A stretch of DNA of 64,000 nucleotides from Prevotella sp. UBA2456 (GTDB taxonomy: Bacteria > Bacteroidota > Bacteroidia > Bacteroidales > Bacteroidaceae), in the NCBI GenBank assembly GCA_002342415.1, contig DDPY01000024.1, forward strand, positions 1 to 64,000. Direction: 5' to 3'. Below the pieces are notes generated by a model, which was given only the letters and a program-made list of their open reading frames with translations, was not told the DNA's origin and searched no databases. Positions 15,563 to 25,370 of this stretch are shown here, one piece after another (position 1 is the first letter of the stretch; each line of letters starts with the position of its first letter). The position numbers and the translations under genes were made by a program.

Positions 15563-16249
15563 TTAGATAGTTTCCATCAGGACGTCCCAGACGGCGATGA
15601 TGTGACAGAGGCTGCCGGCGAGGACAAAGAAATGGAAAACGGAATGCATATAGCGCTGACGGTTGAACGAATAGAATACGGCTCCCGTAATATAGCATAC
15701 GCCCTCGGCGATAATCCAGATGATGGCTGCTGTAGACACCGTGTCAAGGAGGGGCTTGAAGGCAACGAGTATGGAGAGTCCCATGCCGACGAAACAGAAG
15801 GTCTCTACGTTGGAGTGCTCCTTCAGTCGGAGGAAGCTGACGAGGGTGCCTGCAATGGCGCAAGCCCACACGAAGATGAACAGTCCCCATCCCCAGTAGC
15901 CCTGTGTGCGCAGGGCGATGAGGGTGAGTGGCGAGTAGGAGCCCGCGATATGCCAGTAGATAGCGGCATGATCCCAACGGCGCAATCGCTCTTTCCAGAC
16001 GGAACGGCGGCCTACAAGTCCTTGTCCGCGATAGTGCTTGTAGAGGGGTAGTGCATGATAGACGGTGGAGGCAGCATAGGAAGCGAGCATGCCAAAGAGA
16101 TAGAGGCATACGCCAAGTCGGGCCCAGGGGTTGTCGCCTTGAAAGGTCATCACGAGGAACAGGATGCCGAAGGCAACCCCCATGACGATGCCTGCTGCGT
16201 GGCTCCACGAGTTCCAGAGCTCTTCCTTATGTGTATAGCGTATGGCCAT
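15563..16249 (-). CDS. Hemolysin III family (TrhA/PAQR-like) membrane protein
   Basis: About 228 residues with seven hydrophobic segments. The start MAIRYTHKEELWNSWSHAAG, the YHALP motif after the second membrane segment, the WDHAAIYWHIAGSYSPLTL segment and the HSVFHFFVLAGSLCHI end are the usual family landmarks, with the conserved His residues thought to bind a metal as in PAQR receptors. Despite the name, a haemolytic role is doubtful; in E. coli the relative TrhA takes part in membrane energetics. I placed the start at 16249 because a promoter (TACCTTTG at 16273-16280 on this strand, CAA 20 bases further out) lies between it and the longer open frame that begins at 16330. Confidence 0.85.
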   Translation of the reverse strand: MAIRYTHKEELWNSWSHAAGIVMGVAFGILFLVMTFQGDNPWARLGVCLYLFGMLASYAASTVYHALPLYKHYRGQGLVGRRSVWKERLRRWDHAAIYWHIAGSYSPLTLIALRTQGYWGWGLFIFVWACAIAGTLVSFLRLKEHSNVETFCFVGMGLSILVAFKPLLDTVSTAAIIWIIAEGVCYITGAVFYSFNRQRYMHSVFHFFVLAGSLCHIIAVWDVLMETI

Positions 16250-16272
16250 GATGGTAAGGTTTGAACATTGTG

Positions 16273-16303
16273 CAAAGGTACGAAGTAAATCCGAGAGTGC
16301 CAA
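16273..16303 (-). promoter_or_regulatory. Promoter of the hemolysin III-like gene
   Basis: On the minus strand TTG (16301-16303), 20 bases, then TACCTTTG (16273-16280). The predicted start is near 16266, 17 bases before the ATG. Confidence 0.6.
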
Positions 16304-16319
16304 ATGTTCCGAGGGAAAA

Positions 16320-16348
16320 AGAGGATACACCTTTTGGGTGCATCCTCT
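16320..16348 (-). terminator. Terminator of the xylan outer-membrane operon
   Basis: AGAGGATGCACC and GGTGTATCCTCT form a 12-base stem (one G-U pair) around a five-base loop, followed on the minus strand by TTTTTCCC. It lies about 30 bases after the GH10 stop and ends the SusC-SusD-SGBP-GH10 operon. Confidence 0.8.
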
Positions 16349-16378
16349 CTGTTGACAGTCTGAGCGAGTCGGAAGTGT

Positions 16379-18754
16379 TTATTCTACTGTCGAGCTGACG
16401 TTCTGCCGCTCGTAGTAGGCCTTGTAGTCTTCGCCACCCAGCGACAGACCGAGGTCTTCGCCAGTCAGAGCGTCGCAGACACCCTTGTAAGCCCACTTGC
16501 GCAGGAAGGCATCGTCGAAGAGGTTGGGCTTCTGTCCGTTGAGCCAGTACTCGTGCTCGTCGGCCGCATCGGTGAGCGACCAGATGGTGATACCGCTCTG
16601 CTGAGCCTCCGGCACATTCTCGAAGTACGACTCGAAGATGGTCTTGTAGGCATCGCTCTGAGCCTTGTACTGTGCTGCCGAGGGAGAGCCAGTGCCCAGC
16701 GAGATGTCGAGCTCGGTGACGCGGATGAGCTTGCCGGTAGCAGCCAGCTCCTTGAACTGCTTGTCGACCTGAGCACGCAGGGCAGCCACCTTCTCGGCAT
16801 TGTTCTCAGCGTCGTCGCTGGTGCCAGACAGGGTGACGTGCATCTGGGTGCCGATACCGTCGACGATGGGTGAGCCGTGTGCAGCATCGATGTCCTTGAC
16901 AAACTGGATGGCGGCGGCACGCTTCGAGTCGCTGGTTTCGAGGTTATAGTCATTGTAGAAGAGTTTGGTCTCTGCCGGCAGATACTGGCGGGCATACTCG
17001 AAGGCCTTGACGGCATAGTCGGGTACGTAGTAGCCCCAGTACCAGTGGCCGGGTCCCCAGTTGAGGTTGAGGCCGTCTTCCTCTGTCTCTGTGGGTTCGG
17101 CATCATAGTGGGTCTGGTCGTCCTCAGTCCACGAACCTCCGAAGACTCCGTCGACACCACGAACCTTGTTGCCCTGACCATCGGTGATGGCCTCGTTGAT
17201 GACATCGTAGCCTACGGGTACAATGCCCTTCTCGGCCAGATGCTCAGCCATACCCTTCACCCACGACTCCATAACGCCTAACAGTATTTCGCGCTTCTCT
17301 TCGGGTGTCTTGGCCTCGAAGGTGATGCCTCCGGCGCGGCGTTGTGCGGCAGCGGGTGTCTGGTCTTTCTTCTTACCAAACTTGAAGTCGTCTACCCATA
17401 ATACCGAGTTGGGCTTACCGCCAAACTGCAGACCGATGCGCACTACATCGGCAGGATTGCCGTCGTAGGTAAATTCACCCTCACACTTCAGCCATTCATC
17501 TGGTGCGGTGAATGATGACTTATACAGGCCACTGTAACTGGCATTCTGACCGATAAACTGTGCCACGACAGCATCAGGTGACTTGATGTAGAACGAGTAA
17601 CTGTAGATGGTACCTGCCTGCAGGTTCTCGGCCAATGGCCACCACAGCTGGCAGTCCCAGTTCTGCGCCGTCTCGCCATCCATCGTACATTTCAGGGCAT
17701 ACTTGCCGCTGTGACCACCCTCTTCTACGGTGCGGGCATAGTGGCTCCAACCCGTCCAGCCGGTATCACTACCATCGTCGAAGTTACTGTTGGTGATGAT
17801 GTTCTCCATCGGGTCTTCCACCTTCTTGCCGAACTGGAAGTCGTCCACATAGACAACCGAGTTAGGAGTACCGCCAAACTGCAGACCGATGCGCACTACG
17901 TCAGCCGGATTGCCTTCATAGGTGAACTCGCCTTCCAGCAAGGTCCACTCGTTAGTAGCAGTGACAGTGCCCTTGTAGAGACCGCTGTAGCTGGCATTCT
18001 GGCCGATGAACTGCACGTTGATGTTGTCAGGCGACTTGACCCACACACCGTAATAGTAGGTCACACCCTCTTTCAGGTTCTCGGCCAACGGCCACCACAG
18101 CTGGCAGTCCCAGTTCTGCGTCGTCTCGCCATCCATAGCGCATTTCAGGGCATACTTGCTCTCATGTCCACCCTCAACCACGCTACGCGAATAGTGAGAC
18201 CAACCCGTCCAACCGGCATCGTTACCACCTTCGAAGTCAGAGTTGGTAATCACGTTCTCGCACTTGTCGCCATCCTGGGCAGGGAGAATCATCTTAGGAG
18301 CAATCACCGACCGCAGGTAGGTCTGGTTCTGCTGGGTGTGCCAGAAGAAGTTGTGGCCGTAGAGTGCCATATTGTCTTTCTTGATCTGGTCGAGCGCAGG
18401 GTCTAGGTTGGCGAAGTTGAGGCTGCCCGTGTTGCCCACGATAGCGTCCATCTTCATGGCGTTGCCCCAGGTGATCATCTGGAAGTTGTCAACCGAGAGC
18501 TCGTGACGGCCGTCCTCGCCCATATAGATATCTTTGCCGATGCCCAATCCGAGCTTCATGTTGGGATGATGCTCAGCGGAGTAGTCCTTGATGTCGTCAT
18601 AGTTGGCAATCACTTCTTTCACTGCGAGGGGCAGTTCGCTCTTGGTGACAGCAGTATGTCCCTCGGGTGTGCTCCACTCCATGATCTGGTCTTTGCAACC
18701 GGTGAGCAGCACTGTCGATGCTACTGCCGGTAATAGGATTTTATGGATTTTCAT
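16379..18754 (-). CDS. GH10 endo-1,4-beta-xylanase lipoprotein with two inserted CBMs
   Basis: A 791-residue surface xylanase. The lipobox LLTGC places the lipidated Cys at residue 20. The GH10 barrel begins near residue 40, with substrate-pocket residues in GHNFFWHTQQ (133-142), is interrupted at 165-465 by two CBM4/9- or CBM22-like domains, and resumes with acid/base Glu521 in DVINEAI and nucleophile Glu681 in VTELDI. The two CBMs (166-311 and 317-462) are near copies, sharing QNWDCQLWWPLAENL and FIGQNASYSGLYK. This split architecture is known from Bacteroidota outer-membrane xylanases such as those of P. bryantii and B. intestinalis. It cuts xylan at the cell surface into oligomers for the SusC/D pair encoded just upstream in the same operon; the spacing to the glycan-binding protein gene is 25 bases. 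Confidence 0.93.
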   Translation of the reverse strand: MKIHKILLPAVASTVLLTGCKDQIMEWSTPEGHTAVTKSELPLAVKEVIANYDDIKDYSAEHHPNMKLGLGIGKDIYMGEDGRHELSVDNFQMITWGNAMKMDAIVGNTGSLNFANLDPALDQIKKDNMALYGHNFFWHTQQNQTYLRSVIAPKMILPAQDGDKCENVITNSDFEGGNDAGWTGWSHYSRSVVEGGHESKYALKCAMDGETTQNWDCQLWWPLAENLKEGVTYYYGVWVKSPDNINVQFIGQNASYSGLYKGTVTATNEWTLLEGEFTYEGNPADVVRIGLQFGGTPNSVVYVDDFQFGKKVEDPMENIITNSNFDDGSDTGWTGWSHYARTVEEGGHSGKYALKCTMDGETAQNWDCQLWWPLAENLQAGTIYSYSFYIKSPDAVVAQFIGQNASYSGLYKSSFTAPDEWLKCEGEFTYDGNPADVVRIGLQFGGKPNSVLWVDDFKFGKKKDQTPAAAQRRAGGITFEAKTPEEKREILLGVMESWVKGMAEHLAEKGIVPVGYDVINEAITDGQGNKVRGVDGVFGGSWTEDDQTHYDAEPTETEEDGLNLNWGPGHWYWGYYVPDYAVKAFEYARQYLPAETKLFYNDYNLETSDSKRAAAIQFVKDIDAAHGSPIVDGIGTQMHVTLSGTSDDAENNAEKVAALRAQVDKQFKELAATGKLIRVTELDISLGTGSPSAAQYKAQSDAYKTIFESYFENVPEAQQSGITIWSLTDAADEHEYWLNGQKPNLFDDAFLRKWAYKGVCDALTGEDLGLSLGGEDYKAYYERQNVSSTVE
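17369..18259 (-). repeat. Tandem duplication encoding two CBMs inside GH10
   Basis: Bases 17822-18259 and 17369-17806 are direct copies of about 438 bases, with long identical stretches such as those encoding NWDCQLWWPLAENL and NPADVVRIGLQFGG. The high nucleotide similarity indicates a recent duplication or ongoing gene conversion between the modules. Confidence 0.85.
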
Positions 18755-18779
18755 AATGACTATACGTTTTAAAGTGTGG

Positions 18780-20186
18780 TTATTCTGCTGTATCGTTGAA
18801 ATCGCTCACGCTCACTGGAGTGATGTCCACTACGCGGATGTTGTCAACGTAAATCTTCTGATTAAAGAGGCTGGCGGGATACTTGACGCCCAGTGCTTCG
18901 TCTTCCAGGTCGCTGTTGACGAAGAAGATGAGGAAGTTGCGATAGGAGCCGGCATTGCGGTCCTCGCAGATATTCGCGAAGGTGGCATTGGGGTTCTCCG
19001 TCGGGTCGTATTTGCCAATCTTGGTCATCGGGATGGTAATCGTCTGCCAGCGCTCACCTGTTGTCCAGGCCGCATGAGAACCGTCAGTCTCGTTGAACCA
19101 GGGTACCCATACCGTAGCGGTGTTATAGTATTCAGCACTGTACTTGGTGCAATTTGAACCATAGCCATAGTTCGAGAGGTTGTTCTGCAGCGAGATTTCA
19201 ATCTGGCCCGTGTTGTCCCAAGGTTCAGGACAGTAGACATCGAACTGCAGCGCAACGTTGGCAGCAGAAGTGGTGGCAGGGATGCTGGCATACATGCGGG
19301 CAGTCCAGTCGTCGGCTTTGTTGTCGTTGCCTGCCGTAGCCCACATCAGTGCATTGGAACCAGCATCCAAACCGCCTGCATCGAGCTTGACGGGGGGCAC
19401 AATCTGGCACACCTTGCCGCGTCCGCTGTTCAGGGGGTCGTCGACGAGGTCGTCGGGACTATAGGTAGCGCTCCACGAACCTAACTCGCCCAAACCGTCG
19501 AAGTTGGTGACATAATTGCGGAAATCGTTGAAGAAAGGCGGTGTCACCGCAGTACCGTTAGCGCCCTCGCTGGTGAGGCTGCCCACCACGCTGAGGTTGG
19601 CCGCTGCGGGTACGATAAAGGAGTACCATTTGCCGTCCTCATCGCTCACGATGCTCTCCTCAGTGACTACGGTCCCGTCGGGCAGGGTCACCTGAGTCGT
19701 CTCCTGCAGGTTGGTGCCATAGACGGTTACTGTCTCGCCAGCCTTGGGCAGCGTGTTGTCGCAACTGCTGATGCTGGGTGCCGAGGCGCGGATGATGAAG
19801 TCGTAGACCAGTCGGTTGTTGTCGCTCTTATGCAGGATGATGGTGTTGCGCACGTCGTCGTCGGCCTTGTCCACAGGGGTTTCTTTGTTCAGCGTCACCC
19901 AGATATTGTTGTCAGTCATCAGGGCATTGTTGAAGTAGGTCTCATAACCGTTGATATAGATTTTCTTCAGTCCTGTGAAGCCTGAGCCCTGTATGCGGAT
20001 CAACTGTCCCAGACGGGCAAACTCTACCTCGCGGTCCTTGTTGACCTCGTCGTTGATATTCTCGAGGAATACCTTATCTATTCTCATTTGTGTCCCGCTG
20101 CCGCCGTTGTCGTCGTCCTTACAGCCTGTAAGTCCTAAGGCTACTACAGCCAGGCACAAAGTCCAGATATATTTCATTGTTTTCAT
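18780..20186 (-). CDS. Surface xylan-binding lipoprotein (SGBP-B type, IPT/TIG domains)
   Basis: A 468-residue outer-surface lipoprotein: signal peptide ending LGLTGC with Cys22, followed by an acidic KDDDNGG linker as used for surface export. Residues 35-135 and 136-230 look like IPT/TIG immunoglobulin-like folds (GQLIRIQGSGF and KAGETVTVYGTNL), and the C-terminal 240 residues resemble the xylan-binding domain of SGBP-B proteins, with aromatic residues in DDWTARMYAS, VWVPWF and RWQTITIPM. It has no catalytic motif. It lies between SusD and GH10 in the operon and should hold xylan near the transporter. It corresponds in position to the Xus glycan-binding proteins of P. bryantii; the exact ligand is inferred from context. 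Confidence 0.85.
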   Translation of the reverse strand: MKTMKYIWTLCLAVVALGLTGCKDDDNGGSGTQMRIDKVFLENINDEVNKDREVEFARLGQLIRIQGSGFTGLKKIYINGYETYFNNALMTDNNIWVTLNKETPVDKADDDVRNTIILHKSDNNRLVYDFIIRASAPSISSCDNTLPKAGETVTVYGTNLQETTQVTLPDGTVVTEESIVSDEDGKWYSFIVPAAANLSVVGSLTSEGANGTAVTPPFFNDFRNYVTNFDGLGELGSWSATYSPDDLVDDPLNSGRGKVCQIVPPVKLDAGGLDAGSNALMWATAGNDNKADDWTARMYASIPATTSAANVALQFDVYCPEPWDNTGQIEISLQNNLSNYGYGSNCTKYSAEYYNTATVWVPWFNETDGSHAAWTTGERWQTITIPMTKIGKYDPTENPNATFANICEDRNAGSYRNFLIFFVNSDLEDEALGVKYPASLFNQKIYVDNIRVVDITPVSVSDFNDTAE

Positions 20187-20228
20187 AATCTTGCTTTTTA
20201 CTTTTTTACCTATTAACTATATTCCCTT

Positions 20229-21968
20229 TTAGAACAGGTCGGCATCGGTTACCTCGCGTTCGCCAAAGGTGTACTCAACCGTAGCCACCTTGCCGCTGCC
20301 ATCGGTCTTCAGAAGCGGGTTCTTGGTCTGATCGGTGTCAGGCATCGGGAGGGTCAGGTTTGCAGCAGTAGCAACGGCTACGCTGGGACCGGGAGCAGTG
20401 TAGGTCTCAGACAGCTTATAGGTGTGCGTGCTGCTCTCATAGTAGCTGGCATTACGGTGCTGATTGTTCACATAGTTCACCACCTCCTGCTGCTGGTAGT
20501 AGCCGCGACGCACGAGGAAGTACCAGTAGAGTCCTTCGAAAGCCGTCTCCACGCGGAACTCGTGGCGGATGTCCTCATAGCCAATCTTGCTCTTGGTGGG
20601 CACGCCGGCACGCTGGCGCAGGGCGTTGAAGTATTGCAGGGCTGTCGCATCGCTGGTGGTAGCGTTGTTGCCCAAGACGGCTTCGGCGTAGTTCAGGTAC
20701 ACCTCAGCTAAGCGCATCATATAGGTGTTGACACCCGAGTTGTTGTTGACCGAGATGCCATTCATGGCGTTCGTGCCTACCACATACTTCTTGACATTGG
20801 CACCCTGGCTGCCTGCGCTCTCGCTTTCGCCATAGATATACGGCTTCTCCGGGTCGGTAGAGAGTTCTGAGTATACCTCTCCGTAGGAGGCCACACAGTT
20901 GTGGCGGCGGATTGCATCGTCGACGACGGTGCCCAGCGTGGGGTCGTTATACTCCTTGAACTCTTCCCACAGGTCGTAAGAGCAGTAGGTTGATCCGCCC
21001 CATGAGTTACCTTGGTTCACTTGTGTGCTCCAAGCCAGGAAGCGCGTCATCGACTGGGCGATACCATTGCCTGCACCAGCCTGCCACTGTAGCTGGAAAA
21101 TACTCTCGCTGTTGTTGTTGAAGGTGGCAGGAGCAAACAGCTCGGCATAGGTGTCGGCCAGCTTGTAGGGGCCTTCCTCTATCACTTTGGCTGCTGCGTT
21201 CTTGGCCGCGTTGAGGTAGTAGCTGTTGCGCGTGCCGCTGATGAAGTTGGTCTGGATGTTGGTACCGTCATAGCGTCCGTCGCCAGTAACCAGTCCGGCC
21301 ATCGACAGATAGAAGCGCGACAGCATGGCGTAAGCAGCATACTTGTTGACGCGGCCTGCAGCGGGCGATGCGGCCGGCAGGTTGACAGCGGCATATTCCA
21401 TATCGCGGATGGCAAACTCCATCGCGTCGGTCATGCGGTTGGGGCTGACCACGTAGTTGTTCACCAGGTCCTGCGTGTTGTCATAGATGATGGCGCATCC
21501 CCACAGCGAGGCGATATACCAGTAGGCAACGCCGCGCATGAAGCGGGCCTCGGCTACACCCTGAGTCTTAGCTGTCTCGCTGACACCGCTGGTAGAGAAG
21601 TTCTGGATGTTGTTGATGGCATTGTTCGACTGAGCCACAATGACATAGAACGAACGCCAGGCATCGGTCAGACCTACCGATACACCCGTCTCGGTGAAGT
21701 TGGTGTAGGGATAGATGTAGTTCGAATACTGTGCGGTGATGTTGTTGGCACGTCCGTCACCCATACCGTAGGAGAATTTGTCGTTGAACATATACCACAC
21801 ATAGCTGTACAGCGGGTATATCTCCTGCGCTACGGCATCGTCACTTGAGAAGAAGTTGTCCTGGGCTATCTGGTAGGAGTTGGTCTGGTCGAGAAAGTCC
21901 TCGGCACAGCTGCCTAACGACAGCATTCCTGCAAGTGCTATTGTATATTTTAAAATATTCTTTTTCAT
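20229..21968 (-). CDS. SusD/RagB-family glycan-binding lipoprotein (xylan locus)
   Basis: A 579-residue SusD homologue. Lipobox LGSC with Cys21 follows a short signal; CAEDFLDQTNSYQIA is the typical start of mature SusD. TPR-like helices include ARFMRGVAYWYIASLWG near residues 145-165, and the C-terminal RagB/SusD segment has YMMRLAEVYLNYAEAV and ALRQRAGVP, then IRHEFRVETAFEGLYWYFLVR. SusD forms the lid on its SusC channel and binds oligosaccharides. The stop lies 42 bases before the SGBP gene and the start 18 bases after the SusC stop, so all are co-transcribed. In the P. bryantii naming this would be XusB-like. Confidence 0.95.
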   Translation of the reverse strand: MKKNILKYTIALAGMLSLGSCAEDFLDQTNSYQIAQDNFFSSDDAVAQEIYPLYSYVWYMFNDKFSYGMGDGRANNITAQYSNYIYPYTNFTETGVSVGLTDAWRSFYVIVAQSNNAINNIQNFSTSGVSETAKTQGVAEARFMRGVAYWYIASLWGCAIIYDNTQDLVNNYVVSPNRMTDAMEFAIRDMEYAAVNLPAASPAAGRVNKYAAYAMLSRFYLSMAGLVTGDGRYDGTNIQTNFISGTRNSYYLNAAKNAAAKVIEEGPYKLADTYAELFAPATFNNNSESIFQLQWQAGAGNGIAQSMTRFLAWSTQVNQGNSWGGSTYCSYDLWEEFKEYNDPTLGTVVDDAIRRHNCVASYGEVYSELSTDPEKPYIYGESESAGSQGANVKKYVVGTNAMNGISVNNNSGVNTYMMRLAEVYLNYAEAVLGNNATTSDATALQYFNALRQRAGVPTKSKIGYEDIRHEFRVETAFEGLYWYFLVRRGYYQQQEVVNYVNNQHRNASYYESSTHTYKLSETYTAPGPSVAVATAANLTLPMPDTDQTKNPLLKTDGSGKVATVEYTFGEREVTDADLF

Positions 21969-21986
21969 GATTCTTATCTTTTTTAA

Positions 21987-24900
21987 TTAGAATTGCAGAT
22001 TCACACCGATGGTATAGATGCGGGGTGAGGGATAGCGGCTGTAGTCGACACCGTTGAGCAGAGCCGTACCGCGCAGCGAACCCACCTCAGGATCGAAGCC
22101 GTCGTACTTGGTGATGGTGAAGAGGTTCTGGATGTTGCAGTATATCTTGGCATTGCTCAGGTAGATTTTCTGTATCAGCTTACGGGGCAGGGTGTACGAG
22201 AGCGAGATGTTCTGCAGACGGATGTAGCTGCCGTCCTCGATATACTTGTCGCTGAAGCGGAAGTTGTTGTTCTGTCCGCTCTCTGTCGACAGACGGGGCT
22301 GGTTGGTGCCCGTGTTCACCACATAGTAGTTGCGGAAGTCGTCAGAACCGTCGGCATCGTATTTAGCCAGTCGGGCATAGTTGAGCACATCGGTCAGCTG
22401 GTTGCTGGTAGAGCCGGTGATGTCGAGCCAGCGTCGTCCGTAGTTGGCCACCTTGTTGCCACAGGAGCCGCTGAACTGGAAGCTGAAGTCGAAGCCCTTA
22501 TACGAGAAGGTGTTGCCGAAACCCCAGGTGAACTTCGGCTCAGGATTGCCGATGAAGGTCTGGTCGTTGTTGTTGATGACACCGTCGCCGTTGATGTCCT
22601 CATAGATATAGTCGCCGATGAAGATACCGCCGGAGGTGGGAGAGGTGGCGATAGAGGTGCCTTCGGGCAGAGCTACGGTCCTGATGTTGCCGTTGGCATC
22701 CTTATAATAGAAGTCTTCAGGCTTGTCGAAGCGTCCGATGACCTTATATCCCCAGAACTGTCCGATGGGCTGTCCGACAACGGTGTTGGTGACGGTAGTG
22801 ATGTCCGAGCCGATCTGGAGGGTCTGGGGCAGCGTGCCTGTCTCTGTGTCTAATGAGGTCACCTTGTTGCGGTTGAGCGAGAACACGAAGTTCGAGCGCC
22901 ACGAGAAGTCCTTGTTCTCGATGTTCACCGTGTTCAGGGTGATTTCTATACCCGTGTTGCGCAGGCTGCCCACGTTGCCCCAGGGGTTGCTGGGTGCACC
23001 ATAGATCTCGTCGGCACCTGGACCGCCCAAGTAGGCAGGCAGGTCGAGCATCATCAGCAGGTCTTTCGTCTTCTTATAGTACCAGTCGAATACGAGGTCG
23101 ATGCGGCTGTTGAACAGCGACAGGTCGAAACCGATGTTCGTCGAGTAGGTGGTCTCCCACTTCAGGTTCTGGTTGGCGTTGTTGGCGTTGAGCACACCGA
23201 CACCCCATGTAGTGGTGTAGTTGCGCAGCATAGCCATATAGGCCCAGTCTTGCACGTTCTGGTTACCAGTGGTACCCCAGCCAAAGCGGAGCTTCAGGTT
23301 GTTGATGACCTTGTTGTCCTTGAGGAAGTTCTCCTGTGATGCGCGCCAGGCAAGGGCTGCAGAGGGGAACCATCCCCAGCGGTTGTCCTTATGGAACTTG
23401 CTGGAACCGTCGCGACGCAGGGTGGCAGTGAGCAGATAGCGGTCGTCGTAGTTATACAGCACGCGGCCGAAGTACGAGAACAGCGAGGTGTTGTTCTGGT
23501 TACCCTGAGTGATGCTGGCGTTGGCACCTGTCGTCTCGCCGGCAATGATGTCGATGACCGAGTTGGACAGATAGCCCGAGTTGGCTGCGGCGAAGTTCTC
23601 CCAGTAGCTGTGGCTCATCTCCTGGCCAATCATCGCGTTGATATTATGCTTCTCGGCAATGGCACCGTTGTAGGTCAGGATGTTACGCCACGACCAGTAC
23701 TTCGAGTCGTTCTTATACCAGGCACCGTCGCGCTGGGTGCTCTCGCGCACACCGAACTTATAGTCGGGCTGGTAGGTCTTGGTCTTGTTCTGATTGTAGT
23801 CGGCCGAGAGTTCGGTCTTGAAGGTGAGGCCCTTGATGATGGTAGCCTCCAAATAGGCGTTGATACGGAAGTTCAGACGCTTGGCATAGTTGGTCTTGAT
23901 TTCGGCCAGAGCCACCGCGTTGTCGGGCATCCACTGGTCGTCAGGACCGTCGTATCCGCCTTCCGGATTGCGTACGGCCACTGAGGGCTGCGAGCGCAGG
24001 GCGGTGTTGATGATGTCCCAGTTTTTCTCCATCTCCTGCTTGGAGTCAGAGAGCGAGAACGAGATGCCGCCCTTCAGCCACTTCTTCAGCTCGGTGTCTA
24101 TATTACCGCGCAGGGTCTGACGGCGGAAACCGGTGTTCAGACCGATACCGTTCTGGTTCAGATAGCCTGCCGAGATGGCGTAGGTGGTCTTCTCCGTACC
24201 GCCCGTCAGCGTCAGGCTGTGGTTGGTCATAAAGGCAGTCTTGAACAGCTCGTCCTGCCAGTCGGTACCATTACCCAACAGTTCTGGACGCAGGAAGGTG
24301 CCCGAGTGGGTCTTGATCTGTGCGTCGCCGATAGCATTGTTGTGTTCAGCATACTGGCGCAGGTTCAGCACATCGAGCTTCTTGGGCATCTGCTGCCATC
24401 CGATATAGCCGTCGTAGGTCAGCGTAGCCTCGCCAGCCTTACCGCGCTTGGTGGTAATCATGATGACACCGTTACTTGCGCGCGAACCATAAATAGCTGT
24501 AGCGGAGGCATCCTTCAGAATGTCCATCGTCAGGATGTCGCTGGGGTTGATGGCTGCTAAGGGGTTCGAGTTACCGTTGTCGCCGCCGTCAGAGTCGATG
24601 ATGACACCGTCGATGACGAAGATAGGCTGCGACGAGGCATTCAGTGAGTTGGTACCACGAATGCGGATGGTCGACGAGCCACCGGGAGTACCCGTGTTGG
24701 CCTGAATCTGTACGCCGGCGGCGCGTCCCTGCAGCACCTGGTCGATACTGGTGGTGACCGACTTTTCGAAAGCCTTGTTGTCCACCTGGGTCACGGCACC
24801 CGTCAGGTCTGACTTACGCATGGTTCCGTAACCTACTACCACTACCTCGTTCAGCAGGGCTTCGTCCTCCAGCAGAGTAACGTTGATAGTCCGCTTGCCT

Positions 24901-25205
24901 GCCACCTTGACTTCCTGTGTCTGGTAGCCTACATAGCTGAAGACAAGCGTTGAGTTAGACTGAGCGTCGATGGTGAAGTTACCGTCATAGTCGGTAATTG
25001 TACCACCTTGCGCTCCTTTCACTTTAACGGTTGCTCCGATAACGGGGCCGTCAGCTGCACTTACCGTACCCTTCACGGTAATCTTCTGCGCCCATGCTCC
25101 TATTGGAAGCATCAAAAGCAGAAGCACTAACCCAAGGGTAATTTTTAGTTTCGAGCTTCGCTCGCTTAGGCCATCAGGTCTAAGAACTTTACATGTGCGA
25201 TTCAT
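21987..25205 (-). CDS. SusC/RagA-family TonB-dependent transporter (xylan locus)
   Basis: A 1072-residue outer-membrane transporter. The signal peptide ends IGAWAQ near residue 40; a carboxypeptidase-D-like domain follows (GPVIGATVKVKGA, DYDGNFTI); then the SusC signature VVVGYGTMRKSDLTGAV, the plug with STIRIRGTNSLNASSQPIFV and DASATAIYGSRASNGVI, and a 22-strand barrel ending IYTIGVNLQF with terminal Phe for BAM insertion. It imports xylo-oligosaccharides into the periplasm using TonB. It is the first gene of the four-gene operon; a TATCTTTG box at 25308-25315 predicts a leader of about 95 bases that can form a hairpin (25255-25291, CACCTTG pairing with CAAGGT). XynR or the nearby ECF sigma factor may control it, but no site can be assigned. 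Confidence 0.95.
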   Translation of the reverse strand: MNRTCKVLRPDGLSERSSKLKITLGLVLLLLMLPIGAWAQKITVKGTVSAADGPVIGATVKVKGAQGGTITDYDGNFTIDAQSNSTLVFSYVGYQTQEVKVAGKRTINVTLLEDEALLNEVVVVGYGTMRKSDLTGAVTQVDNKAFEKSVTTSIDQVLQGRAAGVQIQANTGTPGGSSTIRIRGTNSLNASSQPIFVIDGVIIDSDGGDNGNSNPLAAINPSDILTMDILKDASATAIYGSRASNGVIMITTKRGKAGEATLTYDGYIGWQQMPKKLDVLNLRQYAEHNNAIGDAQIKTHSGTFLRPELLGNGTDWQDELFKTAFMTNHSLTLTGGTEKTTYAISAGYLNQNGIGLNTGFRRQTLRGNIDTELKKWLKGGISFSLSDSKQEMEKNWDIINTALRSQPSVAVRNPEGGYDGPDDQWMPDNAVALAEIKTNYAKRLNFRINAYLEATIIKGLTFKTELSADYNQNKTKTYQPDYKFGVRESTQRDGAWYKNDSKYWSWRNILTYNGAIAEKHNINAMIGQEMSHSYWENFAAANSGYLSNSVIDIIAGETTGANASITQGNQNNTSLFSYFGRVLYNYDDRYLLTATLRRDGSSKFHKDNRWGWFPSAALAWRASQENFLKDNKVINNLKLRFGWGTTGNQNVQDWAYMAMLRNYTTTWGVGVLNANNANQNLKWETTYSTNIGFDLSLFNSRIDLVFDWYYKKTKDLLMMLDLPAYLGGPGADEIYGAPSNPWGNVGSLRNTGIEITLNTVNIENKDFSWRSNFVFSLNRNKVTSLDTETGTLPQTLQIGSDITTVTNTVVGQPIGQFWGYKVIGRFDKPEDFYYKDANGNIRTVALPEGTSIATSPTSGGIFIGDYIYEDINGDGVINNNDQTFIGNPEPKFTWGFGNTFSYKGFDFSFQFSGSCGNKVANYGRRWLDITGSTSNQLTDVLNYARLAKYDADGSDDFRNYYVVNTGTNQPRLSTESGQNNNFRFSDKYIEDGSYIRLQNISLSYTLPRKLIQKIYLSNAKIYCNIQNLFTITKYDGFDPEVGSLRGTALLNGVDYSRYPSPRIYTIGVNLQF

Positions 25206-25307
25206 ACATAAATAAATTTAGTTAGTATATAATGGTATGTAACTTTTATTTTTCACCTTGTACCGTCGCTTCGGCATCAAGGTATTAGAACTTTACGAAT
25301 TTCGATG

Positions 25308-25315
25308 CAAAGATA
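25308..25315 (-). promoter_or_regulatory. -7 box of the xylan SusC operon
   Basis: TATCTTTG on the minus strand, about 103 bases before the SusC start. There is no TTG at the usual -33 distance, which fits a promoter that needs an activator. Confidence 0.5.
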
Positions 25316-25370
25316 GGTGTTTTTAGTTAATCAGTAGTTTTCAGATGTTTCATGGTCGTTTCTGTGTGTT

